Assembly (NCBI RefSeq): GCF_014750685.1
Contig: NZ_JAAXGE010000007.1
Coordinates: 62,001 to 126,000 of the forward strand
Direction of reading: 5' to 3'
From: Bacteroides sp. GM023
Lineage (GTDB): Bacteria > Bacteroidota > Bacteroidia > Bacteroidales > Bacteroidaceae
DNA: 64,000 nucleotides
Part shown: one piece after another, positions 52,112 to 60,948 of the stretch
Numbering within the stretch: position 1 is the stretch's first letter
Layout of the letters: each line of letters starts with the position of its first letter
Notes under the pieces: model-generated
What the model saw: only the letters and a program-made list of their open reading frames with translations
Told to the model about the DNA's origin: nothing
Databases searched by the model: none
Translations under genes and position numbers: made by a program

Positions 52112-52246
52112 ATGGGTAAGAGTAAGAAAAAAACAGCAATAAGTAAGAAGGAAGAAGAGAAAGCCCAGAGAGTTGTCAAAATAGTATTCGTCTCATTAAT
52201 TATTTTGGCACTGATTATGCTGATCGCATATTCCTTTTTCGGCTGA
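52112..52246 (+). CDS. Small single-pass membrane protein, 44 residues
   Basis: The frame from ATG 52112 to TGA 52244-52246 encodes a lysine- and glutamate-rich head of 22 residues (MGKSKKKTAISKKEEEKAQR at the start) and one membrane helix (VVKIVFVSLIILALIMLIAY). A good promoter precedes it. Proteins of this kind are widespread small hypotheticals in Bacteroides. The charged head should lie in the cytoplasm by the positive-inside rule. The function is unknown. Confidence 0.65.
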   Translation: MGKSKKKTAISKKEEEKAQRVVKIVFVSLIILALIMLIAYSFFG

Positions 52247-52249
52247 TTG

Positions 52250-52343
52250 ATTCACTACAGATTATAGAGATTATACAGAGAAACTGAAACGATTGCGTCT
52301 CAGTTGTTGAACACTCAGGTAAGTCATATAATCTGTGGTGAAT
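52250..52343. repeat. Palindromic intergenic repeat, possibly MITE-like or a structured RNA
   Basis: A 17-bp arm at 52250-52266 (ATTCACTACAGATTATA) is matched by its inverse at 52327-52343 (TATAATCTGTGGTGAAT) with one T-G mismatch. The 60-bp interior contains an AACTGA/TCAGTT stem. Sequences with CACAGATTA arms of this sort recur between genes in Bacteroides, as far as I recall. It may also work as a terminator, since TTTATTTTG follows. Confidence 0.6.
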
Positions 52344-52441
52344 TTTATTTTGTAATGCTTCCGTAACCCTTGTAATGAGAATGTAACTTTTCTGTAATTC
52401 ATCCGTATTCAAATTGTCATTTTTGTGTATCCTCGCGGTTG

Positions 52442-52449
52442 TACTTTTG
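52442..52449 (+). promoter_or_regulatory. -7 box for the porin gene
   Basis: TACTTTTG fits TAnnTTTG and lies 27 bp before the ATG. Confidence 0.5.
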
Positions 52450-52476
52450 CCACGAATTAAGTAGCAAACAACTGAA

Positions 52477-53532
52477 ATGAGTAGAATCACAACAACAACA
52501 GTCTTTACACTTCTGTTAGCGACAGCGGCCTTTGGACAGGCCAAAGAAGATGCCGGGGATGACAAGAAATTGGATAAGGAAACAATGGAATTTAAAGATT
52601 ATCTGCCCGAAATTCATGGTACGATCCGAGGGAAATATGAATTCCAGACGGAAACGCAGGAAAGTCGTTTTGAAGTACGTAATGCGCGTTTCAGCGTTTC
52701 GGGAAATGTACATCCTTGGGTAGCTTATAAAGCCGAAATTGACCTTTCTGACGAAGGTTCTATCAAGATGCTCGATGCATATGTACGTGTCTTTCCAGTG
52801 AAAGACCTGAATTTTACGATTGGACAGATGCGTGTTCCTTTCACGATAGATGCCCATCGTTCTCCTCATCAGCAATATTTCGCCAACCGTTCGTTCATTG
52901 CCAAACAGGTAGGGAATGTACGTGATGTCGGTTTTACAACTGCCTATACAAATAAAGGTGGTTTCCCATTTATTCTTGAAGGTGGATTATTCAACGGTTC
53001 TGGTCTGACCAATCAGAAGGAATGGCATAAGACGCTCAATTATTCGGTGAAAGCACAACTATTGCCTAATAAGAACTGGAATGTAACACTCAGCACCCAA
53101 ATGATAAAACCGGAAAATGTACGGATTAATATGTATGATGCCGGTATCTATTATCAGAACAATCGTTTTCATATTGAAGCGGAATACTTATATAAGATGT
53201 ATAGACACGAAGCTTTTAAGGATGTACATGCAGTGAATAGTTTCATTAATTACGATTTACCGTTGAAGAAGGTATTCAATAAGATTTCCTTCCTTGCCCG
53301 CTATGACATGATGACGGACCATAGTGACGGCAAGATGGATGAAACGACTAAGGCTTTAATAATCAATGATTATGCCCGCCATCGTGTGACAGGCGGAATC
53401 ACTTTAAGTCTTTCTAAAGCTTTTATTGCCGACCTGCGGTTGAACTTTGAGAAGTATTTCTATAAGAAGTCCGGCATACCTAAAGAATCGGAACAGGATA
53501 AAATCGTAGTTGAGTTTATGACGAGATTTTGA
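52477..53532 (+). CDS. Phosphate-selective porin O/P-like outer membrane protein
   Basis: This 351-residue protein has a signal peptide ending at AAFGQ. The N-terminal EIHGTIRGKYEFQTETQESR and RNARFSVSGNVHPWVAYKAE segments, then TIGQMRVPFTID, are the usual start of the OprP/OprO family. Alternating strands continue to a terminal phenylalanine (VVEFMTRF). It probably forms a 16-stranded anion channel; phosphate selectivity is only the family name. It is a single gene with its own promoter. The CYTH gene follows after 22 bp. Confidence 0.85.
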   Translation: MSRITTTTVFTLLLATAAFGQAKEDAGDDKKLDKETMEFKDYLPEIHGTIRGKYEFQTETQESRFEVRNARFSVSGNVHPWVAYKAEIDLSDEGSIKMLDAYVRVFPVKDLNFTIGQMRVPFTIDAHRSPHQQYFANRSFIAKQVGNVRDVGFTTAYTNKGGFPFILEGGLFNGSGLTNQKEWHKTLNYSVKAQLLPNKNWNVTLSTQMIKPENVRINMYDAGIYYQNNRFHIEAEYLYKMYRHEAFKDVHAVNSFINYDLPLKKVFNKISFLARYDMMTDHSDGKMDETTKALIINDYARHRVTGGITLSLSKAFIADLRLNFEKYFYKKSGIPKESEQDKIVVEFMTRF

Positions 53533-53554
53533 TTTTTATGGTTACTTTTGTGTC

Positions 53555-54022
53555 ATGGCACAAGAAATAGAACGTAAATTTTTAGTTTCCGGAGAATTTA
53601 AGCCTTTTGTATTTGCGCAAAGCCGTATCGTACAAGGGTATATCAGCAGTGCTCGCGGGAGAACTGTCCGGGTTCGTATTCGAGATGATAAAGGGTATCT
53701 GACTATTAAGGGCGCTTCCAATGCTTCCGGCACCAGTCGCTATGAGTGGGAGAAAGAACTTCCTTTGTCTGAAGCGGAAGAGTTGATGAAGCTTTGCGAA
53801 CCGGGTATCATTGATAAGACCCGTTATCTGGTACGTAGTGGCGAACATATATTCGAAGTCGACGAGTTTTATGGTGAGAACGAGGGGCTTGTTGTAGCGG
53901 AGGTAGAGCTTGAGTCGGAGGATGAAGCTTTTGTGAAACCTGACTTTATTGGTGAAGAGGTCACAGGAGATATACGCTACTACAATTCCCAACTAATGAA
54001 AAAACCGTATAAAACGTGGTGA
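53555..54022 (+). CDS. CYTH-domain protein (triphosphate tunnel metalloenzyme)
   Basis: This 155-residue cytoplasmic protein starts MAQEIERKFL, the ExExK signature of the CYTH superfamily. Charged strands typical of the tunnel follow: RTVRVRIRDDKGYLTIKG, RYEWEKELP, DKTRYLV and FEVDEFYGENEGLVVAEVEL (20 residues). Bacterial members hydrolyse tripolyphosphate or related triphosphates. The protein has no CHAD domain. Its length is that of stand-alone members such as those from Clostridium and Nitrosomonas. Confidence 0.9.
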   Translation: MAQEIERKFLVSGEFKPFVFAQSRIVQGYISSARGRTVRVRIRDDKGYLTIKGASNASGTSRYEWEKELPLSEAEELMKLCEPGIIDKTRYLVRSGEHIFEVDEFYGENEGLVVAEVELESEDEAFVKPDFIGEEVTGDIRYYNSQLMKKPYKTW

Positions 54023-54071
54023 GCGTTAACAAATAAACCGTATATTTGTTTTTATCTAAAAAGAGCAATAT

Positions 54072-55370
54072 ATGGATATGGAACAGTTGTACAATTATGT
54101 GCCACGTGAATTGGTTACTTTTATTCTGGTGACCTTGTTTTCTTTATTAATCGGACTCTCACAGCGTCGGATTAGCTTGAAACGTGAGGGGGAAACTACT
54201 CTTTTCGGAACCGACCGTACTTTTACTTTTATAGGTATATTAGGATATCTGCTCTATATACTGGACCCTACGGACATGCGTTTGTTTATGGGTGGTGGTG
54301 CAGTGCTGGGTTTACTGCTGGGATTGAACTATTACGTGAAGCAATCCCAATTCCATGTATTTGGTGTTACTACTATTATTATTGCCTTGATTACTTATTG
54401 TATGGCTCCTATCGTAGCCACCCAACCTTCCTGGTTCTACGTTATGGTAATAGTAACAGTGCTTCTATTGACTGAACTCAAACACACTTTTACCGAATTT
54501 GCTCAACGAATGAAAAACGACGAAATGATTACGTTGGCGAAGTTCCTTGCTATCAGTGGTATTATATTACCTATGCTTCCGAATAAGAATCTGATTCCCG
54601 ATATAAATCTGACTCCTTATTCTATCTGGCTGGCAACAGTTGTGGTATCCGGTATTTCTTATCTTTCATATCTGTTGAAGCGGTATGTATTCCAAGAATC
54701 CGGTACTTTAGTATCAGGTATTATTGGAGGATTGTACAGCAGTACGGCCACCATCTCTGTACTTGCCCGTAAGAGTCGGAAAGCTTCGGCGGAGGAAGCT
54801 ACGGAATACGTTGCTGCCATGTTATTGGCTATTAGTATGATGTTCCTGCGTTTTATGATATTGATACTTATCTTTAGCAGAGCAATCTTTCTTACTATTT
54901 ATCCGTATCTGTTGATTATGTCGGTAGTAGCTGCTGTTGTGGGATGGTTTATTCATTCCAGGCAAAAACGCCCGAAAGGTCAGCCTGCTACAGACGACGA
55001 TGATGATAGCAGCAACCCGCTAGAGTTTAAAGTGGCATTAATCTTTGCCGTCCTTTTTGTTATCTTTACTATTCTGACACACTATACATTAGTTTATGCC
55101 GGTACAGGCGGATTAAATCTTCTTTCTTTTGTATCCGGTTTTAGTGATATCACTCCTTTTATATTAAACCTATTACAGAATACAGGTAGTGTTGCCGTGT
55201 TGATTATTACTGCTTGTAGTATGCAGGCTATTATCAGTAATATACTGGTAAACATGCTTTATGCGCTGTTTTTTGCAGGAAAAGGAAGTAAGCTTCGTCC
55301 CTGGATTTTGGGAGGATTTGGAGTGGTGATAGGCTGTAATCTCATTTTGTTATTATTCTTCTATCTTTAG
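54072..55370 (+). CDS. MgtC-family/DUF4010 membrane protein
   Basis: This 432-residue protein has about twelve membrane helices. The N-terminal part is MgtC-like (LVTLFSLLIGLSQRRISLKR, then GTDRTFTFIGILGYLL). The C-terminal part is DUF4010 (ESGTLVSGIIGGLYSSTATI and ITACSMQAIISNILVNMLYA). A short acidic loop (TDDDDDSSN) separates the two halves. It may be a transporter or envelope protein. No substrate is known. It is the last gene before the pilus operon. Confidence 0.85.
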   Translation: MDMEQLYNYVPRELVTFILVTLFSLLIGLSQRRISLKREGETTLFGTDRTFTFIGILGYLLYILDPTDMRLFMGGGAVLGLLLGLNYYVKQSQFHVFGVTTIIIALITYCMAPIVATQPSWFYVMVIVTVLLLTELKHTFTEFAQRMKNDEMITLAKFLAISGIILPMLPNKNLIPDINLTPYSIWLATVVVSGISYLSYLLKRYVFQESGTLVSGIIGGLYSSTATISVLARKSRKASAEEATEYVAAMLLAISMMFLRFMILILIFSRAIFLTIYPYLLIMSVVAAVVGWFIHSRQKRPKGQPATDDDDDSSNPLEFKVALIFAVLFVIFTILTHYTLVYAGTGGLNLLSFVSGFSDITPFILNLLQNTGSVAVLIITACSMQAIISNILVNMLYALFFAGKGSKLRPWILGGFGVVIGCNLILLLFFYL

Positions 55371-55507
55371 GAAAAGTTTCAATTTACTATTTGTTGTATT
55401 AAATTATTGCAACTCATTTACTTGCACTTTTTAAGGAAAAAAGGTGCTATATTGGGTGTGTTTGGGGTGTAGATTTTAATTTTATTTTAAAAAATGATTC
55501 GCTTTTA

Positions 55508-55539
55508 TTTGTTATATAGCAACATTTGACATACCTTTG
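55508..55539 (+). promoter_or_regulatory. Canonical promoter of the pilus operon
   Basis: TTTG (55508-55511), a 20-nt spacer and TACCTTTG (55532-55539) lie 69 bp before the first gene's ATG. Spacing and boxes are canonical. Confidence 0.8.
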
Positions 55540-55608
55540 CATCTGATTAGCATTGTATTAGGGAACAATGCGGACAAATGAACAAAAATAAGGGCGCAAA
55601 CGCGGATT

Positions 55609-56949
55609 ATGGGAAATGAGGGCGAACATAGTGCTTTCCTTGTACAAGGAAAGCAAATATTGTTTATAGACAAGTGCAAAAGGAATGGGGAATATTGTGG
55701 AATAAAACTACTGTGTTGTATTCTATTTTCGTTATTCTCTTTTTCGGGAGTGGAGTGTTATGCTCAATCTCCAACTATGCGTAAAAAGGCAGTAGAGAAC
55801 AAGGATTCGATAATGCCTTTTAAGTCTCGATTGGCATTTAAAACGAATGCCGTCGACTGGTTTGTTTTGTTACCTAATGTTACTGCTGAATTTGATCTGT
55901 TCGGTTCTCCTTATAAACATTACACTTTAAGTCTTGGTGTAAAAGGTAACTGGAATACCTCTCAAAATTATAAACCTAGTATTGTTTACAATTTATTCGA
56001 CGTTCGTGCGGAATTCCGCAAGTATTTCCGTACAACACAACGCAACTTCCATCATCTGGATTCTGCTAGTTTCTTCCAACGTTTAAAAGAAGAGGTGTTT
56101 ACGATAAAACGTTTTCATCCCCGTTATTGGCGTGCCTACTATTGGGGGGTGTATACCGATGTTGCTAGTTATAACTTTAAGTTTGGCAAGCGTGGTATGC
56201 AGGGGACGGCCTATGGTTTAGGAGTTTCAGGTGGTTTTAGCATTCCTTTATATGGTTATCGTGAAAATTTTGTGGATTTGGAATTGGGAGCTAGCATAGG
56301 GCTTGCCTATACTAAGTATGATGCCTATCGACATGATGAGGAGAGTAATTGCTATCCCCGCTTACCCGAAAAGAGTAAAGGAAACCACTTGGTACCATTC
56401 CCGGTTGTTAGTGACTTGCGTGTGGCGTTTGTCTATCGTTTCTCAACTTCTGTTAAGAATAAATATAAACTGATCGATTATGATAAAATTAATGCTCGTT
56501 CGGAAGCCAAGCGACAAAAGCAATTGAGGCGTGATTCGATTAGTGAGGCCAGAACAAAGATTAGAGAACAGAAGAAGTTCCAGAAAGATTCTTTGAATTT
56601 AGCAAAAGATTCTTTATCCCAAATAAAAGATTCACTTAAGCGGCAGGACAAAATGATGAAGGATTCTTTAGAACAAATTCGAAAATTTGATAAAGAACAA
56701 GCTAAACTAATGAAAGATTCTTTAGAGAATGCTTCCAAGCAAGAAAAGAAGCGTTCGAAAGAAAAGAAAAAAGATAAAGCGGAAGGTGTAGAAGCACCTG
56801 AGATAAAGGAACAATCCCCAGATGAACAGCAACCTGTTCAGGAGAAACAGTCTACGGAATCAGAATCGTCTGATCCGCAGGCTGTGGATCCACAACCTGC
56901 GGGAAACAAGGAGGATGGACTGGAAATCACGAATGGGGGAGGTGAATGA
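55609..56949 (+). CDS. DUF3575 outer-membrane protein with KDSL-repeat coiled-coil tail
   Basis: This 446-residue protein has a signal peptide that starts late, at about residue 31, and ends near CYAQ (53), so the N-terminus may be mis-set. Residues about 70-285 form a DUF3575 beta-barrel-like domain (RLAFKTNAVDWFVLLPNVTA, then FRVAFVYRF-like end). From residue 300 on it is charged and helical. KDSL occurs at 326, 333, 340, 351 and 369, and RDSI at 308. The spacings are 18, 7, 7, 11 and 18, a heptad/hendecad coil. A proline- and glutamate-rich end follows. It is the first gene of the type V pilus operon and overlaps the next start. Confidence 0.82.
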   Translation: MGNEGEHSAFLVQGKQILFIDKCKRNGEYCGIKLLCCILFSLFSFSGVECYAQSPTMRKKAVENKDSIMPFKSRLAFKTNAVDWFVLLPNVTAEFDLFGSPYKHYTLSLGVKGNWNTSQNYKPSIVYNLFDVRAEFRKYFRTTQRNFHHLDSASFFQRLKEEVFTIKRFHPRYWRAYYWGVYTDVASYNFKFGKRGMQGTAYGLGVSGGFSIPLYGYRENFVDLELGASIGLAYTKYDAYRHDEESNCYPRLPEKSKGNHLVPFPVVSDLRVAFVYRFSTSVKNKYKLIDYDKINARSEAKRQKQLRRDSISEARTKIREQKKFQKDSLNLAKDSLSQIKDSLKRQDKMMKDSLEQIRKFDKEQAKLMKDSLENASKQEKKRSKEKKKDKAEGVEAPEIKEQSPDEQQPVQEKQSTESESSDPQAVDPQPAGNKEDGLEITNGGGE

Positions 56950-58295
56950 TGAAAACAACTACTATATATAAAATCATATTTACGTCGTTATTACTGGTCG
57001 GTTGTACGAAAGTAGATCTGTGTGATGAAAGTATGCATCCACATGTGGTGGAAGGCTTTACTGTTACCTATAACTGGGATGCGGTGGGATTATCTGCTGC
57101 CGATGCACCTGAAAAATTATATTTCGTGGCTACCCGTATTTTGAATACGAGGCACATGGTTTATCAAACGAACAAAGACGGACAATTCTGGGTAGAAAAG
57201 AATGAGGAGGAAGAACCGGGAAGTACTCCAGATAGTGATAATTCTGAAACTTCCGGGGGTAATTCCGATAATCGTGAGAATAGTGGTACAGGGGATCCTG
57301 ATGAACTGACTGCTCTTGAGGGTGAATATCAGCCTGATATTAAACTTCCTGGAGGAGAGTACTTTATGATGGCTTTTACTGATCCGGAATATCCGAAAGT
57401 AAAAGTGAAACGAAAAGATGATAAAGGCAATGTTTTGAAGGATGAGAATGGCGAGGACATAGAAGATGAGATGCTGGATAAGAGAGTCGAGCTGATCAAT
57501 CTGAATGAATTTAAAGCTGATGAGGCTATTCCCGTGAAACAAGTCAAGATGCGTCATCAGATAGTAGAGCAGAAAGACGTTAGTAAAGAACTGGTAAACA
57601 ACTGGAAGTGGGCGGACTTGAATCCCGGTATTGGTTATGTGCGGGATGCAGGCCGGAAGCTATTAGTTGCTCGCCGTGAATATTTGGAACTGGATGCAGG
57701 GAAGAACTATACGCAACCTTTCGATTTTGTTTCTCTGACTCAGCATATCGACATTCATTTCACTATTCAATTAGTTGCAGATGAAAAAGGAAATCAGTTG
57801 ACTAAAGAAGATATTCGGAATATTTATGTGGAGATGGCCGGTGTTGCTCCTGAAGTATCCTTGTCTACAGGCCTTTTAAATATTGCAGAATTAAAGAGAA
57901 CTATTGTGGAAGTGACTGATCCGGAACTTTCTGAATCCACTGAAGGTGGAAAAACGACCGTAACCCTTTCTTGTAAGGCTTCTTTGGAAGTGTTCGGATT
58001 AGTTGGTAATACGGATAGTTATACAATTGCGGGACCGGGCATTTGCTGTATAGTCATTTATGCGAAGACCGGTACGGACACTCGCGCAATCCATGCAAAA
58101 TCCAACCTGTCCAGACAAATTAAGGAACAAGAGATTACAGTAGAAACCGGGCAGGTGAATGAGCGGAAGAAATCAAAAGATCAGGCCATGCTGAAGATTG
58201 AAACACCTTTCCGTATCGTTGGTCTGAATCCGGAAATGGGTAGTGATGGTGTATGTGGATGGGAAGTTGTCGGTGATATTCATGTAGAAATATAA
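56946..58295 (+). CDS. DUF5119 lipoprotein, pilus anchor or accessory protein
   Basis: This 449-residue lipoprotein has lipid cysteine 20 (LLLVGCTKVD). Its start ATG overlaps the previous TGA (56946 or 56949). DUF5119 proteins are encoded next to fimbrillins in Bacteroidetes and correspond to anchor proteins such as FimB or Mfa2. A low-complexity acidic and serine-rich loop spans about residues 88-120. The rest is beta-rich. No arginine processing motif of the fimbrillin type is obvious. It likely anchors or limits the fibre. Confidence 0.78.
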   Translation: MMKTTTIYKIIFTSLLLVGCTKVDLCDESMHPHVVEGFTVTYNWDAVGLSAADAPEKLYFVATRILNTRHMVYQTNKDGQFWVEKNEEEEPGSTPDSDNSETSGGNSDNRENSGTGDPDELTALEGEYQPDIKLPGGEYFMMAFTDPEYPKVKVKRKDDKGNVLKDENGEDIEDEMLDKRVELINLNEFKADEAIPVKQVKMRHQIVEQKDVSKELVNNWKWADLNPGIGYVRDAGRKLLVARREYLELDAGKNYTQPFDFVSLTQHIDIHFTIQLVADEKGNQLTKEDIRNIYVEMAGVAPEVSLSTGLLNIAELKRTIVEVTDPELSESTEGGKTTVTLSCKASLEVFGLVGNTDSYTIAGPGICCIVIYAKTGTDTRAIHAKSNLSRQIKEQEITVETGQVNERKKSKDQAMLKIETPFRIVGLNPEMGSDGVCGWEVVGDIHVEI

Positions 58296-58299
58296 TGGA

Positions 58300-59658
58300 A
58301 TGATGAAAAAAGAACAGATAACATATATGAAGATTAAACGATGCTTATTAATCGGGTTTTGTTCGATGCTGTTGTTTAATTGTTCTAGGGATACATATGT
58401 TGGAGAATTGCCGACAGATGATGATGCTCCTTTAGAGCAACCCGTTCCTATTGTGTTAAGTTTGGGTATGTCCGACTTTGAGATACTGACACGCGGAAGC
58501 GGAGAGGTGAACAATGGCAATGATGCGGATTTTTGGAACAAGGTACGATTCTACGTATATGCTTTTAATAAGGATCCGCAGACAGACTTATCCAAACCCT
58601 GGAGTGAGACGAACGAGGATTTTTGTTTGTTGGATGGATACCGGATAGCGGGAGCGAATGTTCAGACTTCCAATCATGGAAAGGAAGTGGGAGTAAAGAA
58701 GGAAGATTCTAATTTAATGCTTTTCTACCCGGATGAAAATTCTCAGGATATTTATTATAACATGCAGCATACCGATTGGCCTTATAATTTCTTTGCCTAT
58801 TATTTGGATGATTGGAGTGGTGAATGTCACCGTGAGAAGGATCATATCTATTATGATGTTGAATTAGACGGTCGCAGAGACTTCATGTCTTCCATGGCAA
58901 GCGTTGACAGTCAGAAAGATAAATATGAAGGCAATCCATATCGGGATAAGATTTTGGGACGTGCATTTAGTGCATATTCTGCCAATCACGGATTAAATCC
59001 GGTATTTCAGTTCGAGCATCATTTGGTGCTTCTCCGTTTTGTCGTTTGTAAGCCAGGGAGTAGTTCAAATCAGAGTGGAAGCGACATACCTTCATTGGAC
59101 CCGACGCTGAAAGTGAAAAAGGTCGAGTTGAATTCTAAATACAAAGGACGTTTTACGGTGGCAGTAAATGATCCAGAAACAAATGACCCGACAAAGCCTA
59201 GAAGAGGTTTTACCTTTGAAAATCAGGATTCTAAATACTTTGAATTAAAAAAGAAAAATGGTGACTTCATTGGCAATAATGGATGGTGTTTCGTTGCTGA
59301 TTGTCCGGCATATGAAGATGTAACCGATAATGATAAAAAGTATTATCATTATGTGCTTGGCAAAGATGAAAATAACGACCGTGACAGTGGTGCGAGCTTA
59401 TTGGTGGCACCTGGCGATTCTTATTGGGCTAAAATTAGTTTGAGCACAGAAAAAGGACTGGAAGGACCACTATATACAGAAGTGGATGTAGAGTTGAAAA
59501 ACACCAATGATAATGGTGTCTTTAGTCCTGGAAAAGCCTATACTGTTTACTTGACAATTAATAGTTTGTCTGATATTAAGCCTACTATTGAAAGTGGCGT
59601 ATGGACAAATGGCGGAGATATAAATGTGAGTCCGGATGATGAATATAAGGATGAGTAA
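58300..59658 (+). CDS. Fimbrillin-like lipoprotein, first of four
   Basis: This 452-residue protein (or 443 from ATG 58327) has lipid cysteine 28 (LLFNC). A TR motif at R65 (FEILTRGSG) follows a beta-strand, where arginine-specific cleavage frees the subunit in type V pili. The C-terminal strand is SGVWTNGGDINVSPDD, similar to that of the next subunit. It is larger than the other fimbrillins here, as expected of a tip or accessory subunit. The transthyretin-like beta fold is inferred from the family. Confidence 0.8.
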   Translation: MMKKEQITYMKIKRCLLIGFCSMLLFNCSRDTYVGELPTDDDAPLEQPVPIVLSLGMSDFEILTRGSGEVNNGNDADFWNKVRFYVYAFNKDPQTDLSKPWSETNEDFCLLDGYRIAGANVQTSNHGKEVGVKKEDSNLMLFYPDENSQDIYYNMQHTDWPYNFFAYYLDDWSGECHREKDHIYYDVELDGRRDFMSSMASVDSQKDKYEGNPYRDKILGRAFSAYSANHGLNPVFQFEHHLVLLRFVVCKPGSSSNQSGSDIPSLDPTLKVKKVELNSKYKGRFTVAVNDPETNDPTKPRRGFTFENQDSKYFELKKKNGDFIGNNGWCFVADCPAYEDVTDNDKKYYHYVLGKDENNDRDSGASLLVAPGDSYWAKISLSTEKGLEGPLYTEVDVELKNTNDNGVFSPGKAYTVYLTINSLSDIKPTIESGVWTNGGDINVSPDDEYKDE

Positions 59659-59703
59659 AAAGTGAAACTTAGATATTATTATTAATTTAAACTTGTGTGA
59701 TTT

Positions 59704-60927
59704 ATGAAACGAATTTTTCTTTATGCAATGATGGCAACCGCAGTGTTGGCCTCTTGTTCGCAAAGTGAAAATGAAGGTGCATCAGGAACTGAACCTGTAG
59801 ATTTGACACCTAGTGCAGATGCCATTTTGCTATCGGCTGCCGCTCCGTCCGTAACAGTGAATACTTCTACTAGAAGTGCTGGTACTATCGGGGGTGATGG
59901 TGCTACTATCTCTAATACATGGAGTGGTCAAAAATTGTACATCTATGCTTGCCAAAAAGACTCAAAGACAGGTATGACAATGAGTGATAGAATTGCTGAC
60001 CTGAATACTTATGCTTTACGTGGCGAAGAAGGTACGGTTGGAACTGGTGATAAGATTTCAGGTGTTGTATGGAAAAATAATGAATCTCGCTATTTCCCTC
60101 GTAGTGGTGCTTATGATTTCTTTGGTTATTATGGGGATGATGCAGTTACTGGTGATGCCAAGACTGAGGCTATGAATGGCACAAATGTGTTATATAAGTC
60201 TTTTGTTATTAATGGATCTCAAGACTTGATGATTGCAAAAGCTGTACTTTCTGATGCCGATAAAGCTAAACTTGATGCTGAAGACATAAATAAAGCATAC
60301 AGTTCTTATACAGCTCGTAGAGATGTTCAGCCTTCAATGAAGTTTGAACACTTGTTGACTCGTCTTGTATTCAATATTAAGGGTATGGGTAGTTCTAAAC
60401 CTGAGAATGTATATGTGCAGTCTGTCAAAGTTATGTCAAAAACTACAGGAAAATTAGTATTTGTATATGCTGCGGATGCTAATAAAGGTATCCAATGGGA
60501 TGGAAATACTAAAAGTCTACTGTCTCTTCAAGAAAGAAAAGGTGGCATAATGCAGCCATTGACAGATAAAACATACTATGCTTCGGCAGCTGACGCAGCA
60601 ACTCCAACCCCTGTAGGTGAAGCTTTGTTGGTTGAACCGGGAGTTGAAACTTATGATATTGAGGTTGTTGTTAAACAAGAGGTTGATGAATCGGGTAATA
60701 CAGTACCTGAAGATCAACAAACAGCAACATATAAGTTGACATTGAAAGCCAGTGAGGTAACTAAAGAAGGTGTTGGTGCAGGTATTAGTACTTTTGCAGC
60801 ATCCACTTCTTACAATGTTACAATTGCAGTTTATGGTATAAAGGATATTAAGCTTACAGCAGAGCTTGGCGAATGGATTAATGGTGGTGATATCAATATT
60901 AATCCTGACGATACATTTACAGAATAA
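59704..60927 (+). CDS. Fimbrillin-like lipoprotein, second of four, possible main stalk
   Basis: This 407-residue protein has lipid cysteine 18 (VLASCSQ). The likely processing site is R57 in NTSTRSAG. The mature part has a Mfa-like layout: FEHLLTRLVFNIKGMG in the middle and a C-terminal strand LGEWINGGDININPDD. The separate 45-bp gap upstream and its position suggest the main stalk or a major subunit. Its C-terminus is close to that of the preceding gene. Donor-strand exchange would involve the strand freed after R57. Confidence 0.82.
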   Translation: MKRIFLYAMMATAVLASCSQSENEGASGTEPVDLTPSADAILLSAAAPSVTVNTSTRSAGTIGGDGATISNTWSGQKLYIYACQKDSKTGMTMSDRIADLNTYALRGEEGTVGTGDKISGVVWKNNESRYFPRSGAYDFFGYYGDDAVTGDAKTEAMNGTNVLYKSFVINGSQDLMIAKAVLSDADKAKLDAEDINKAYSSYTARRDVQPSMKFEHLLTRLVFNIKGMGSSKPENVYVQSVKVMSKTTGKLVFVYAADANKGIQWDGNTKSLLSLQERKGGIMQPLTDKTYYASAADAATPTPVGEALLVEPGVETYDIEVVVKQEVDESGNTVPEDQQTATYKLTLKASEVTKEGVGAGISTFAASTSYNVTIAVYGIKDIKLTAELGEWINGGDININPDDTFTE

Positions 60928-60948
60928 TAATAAATTAAATCTCAGAAT

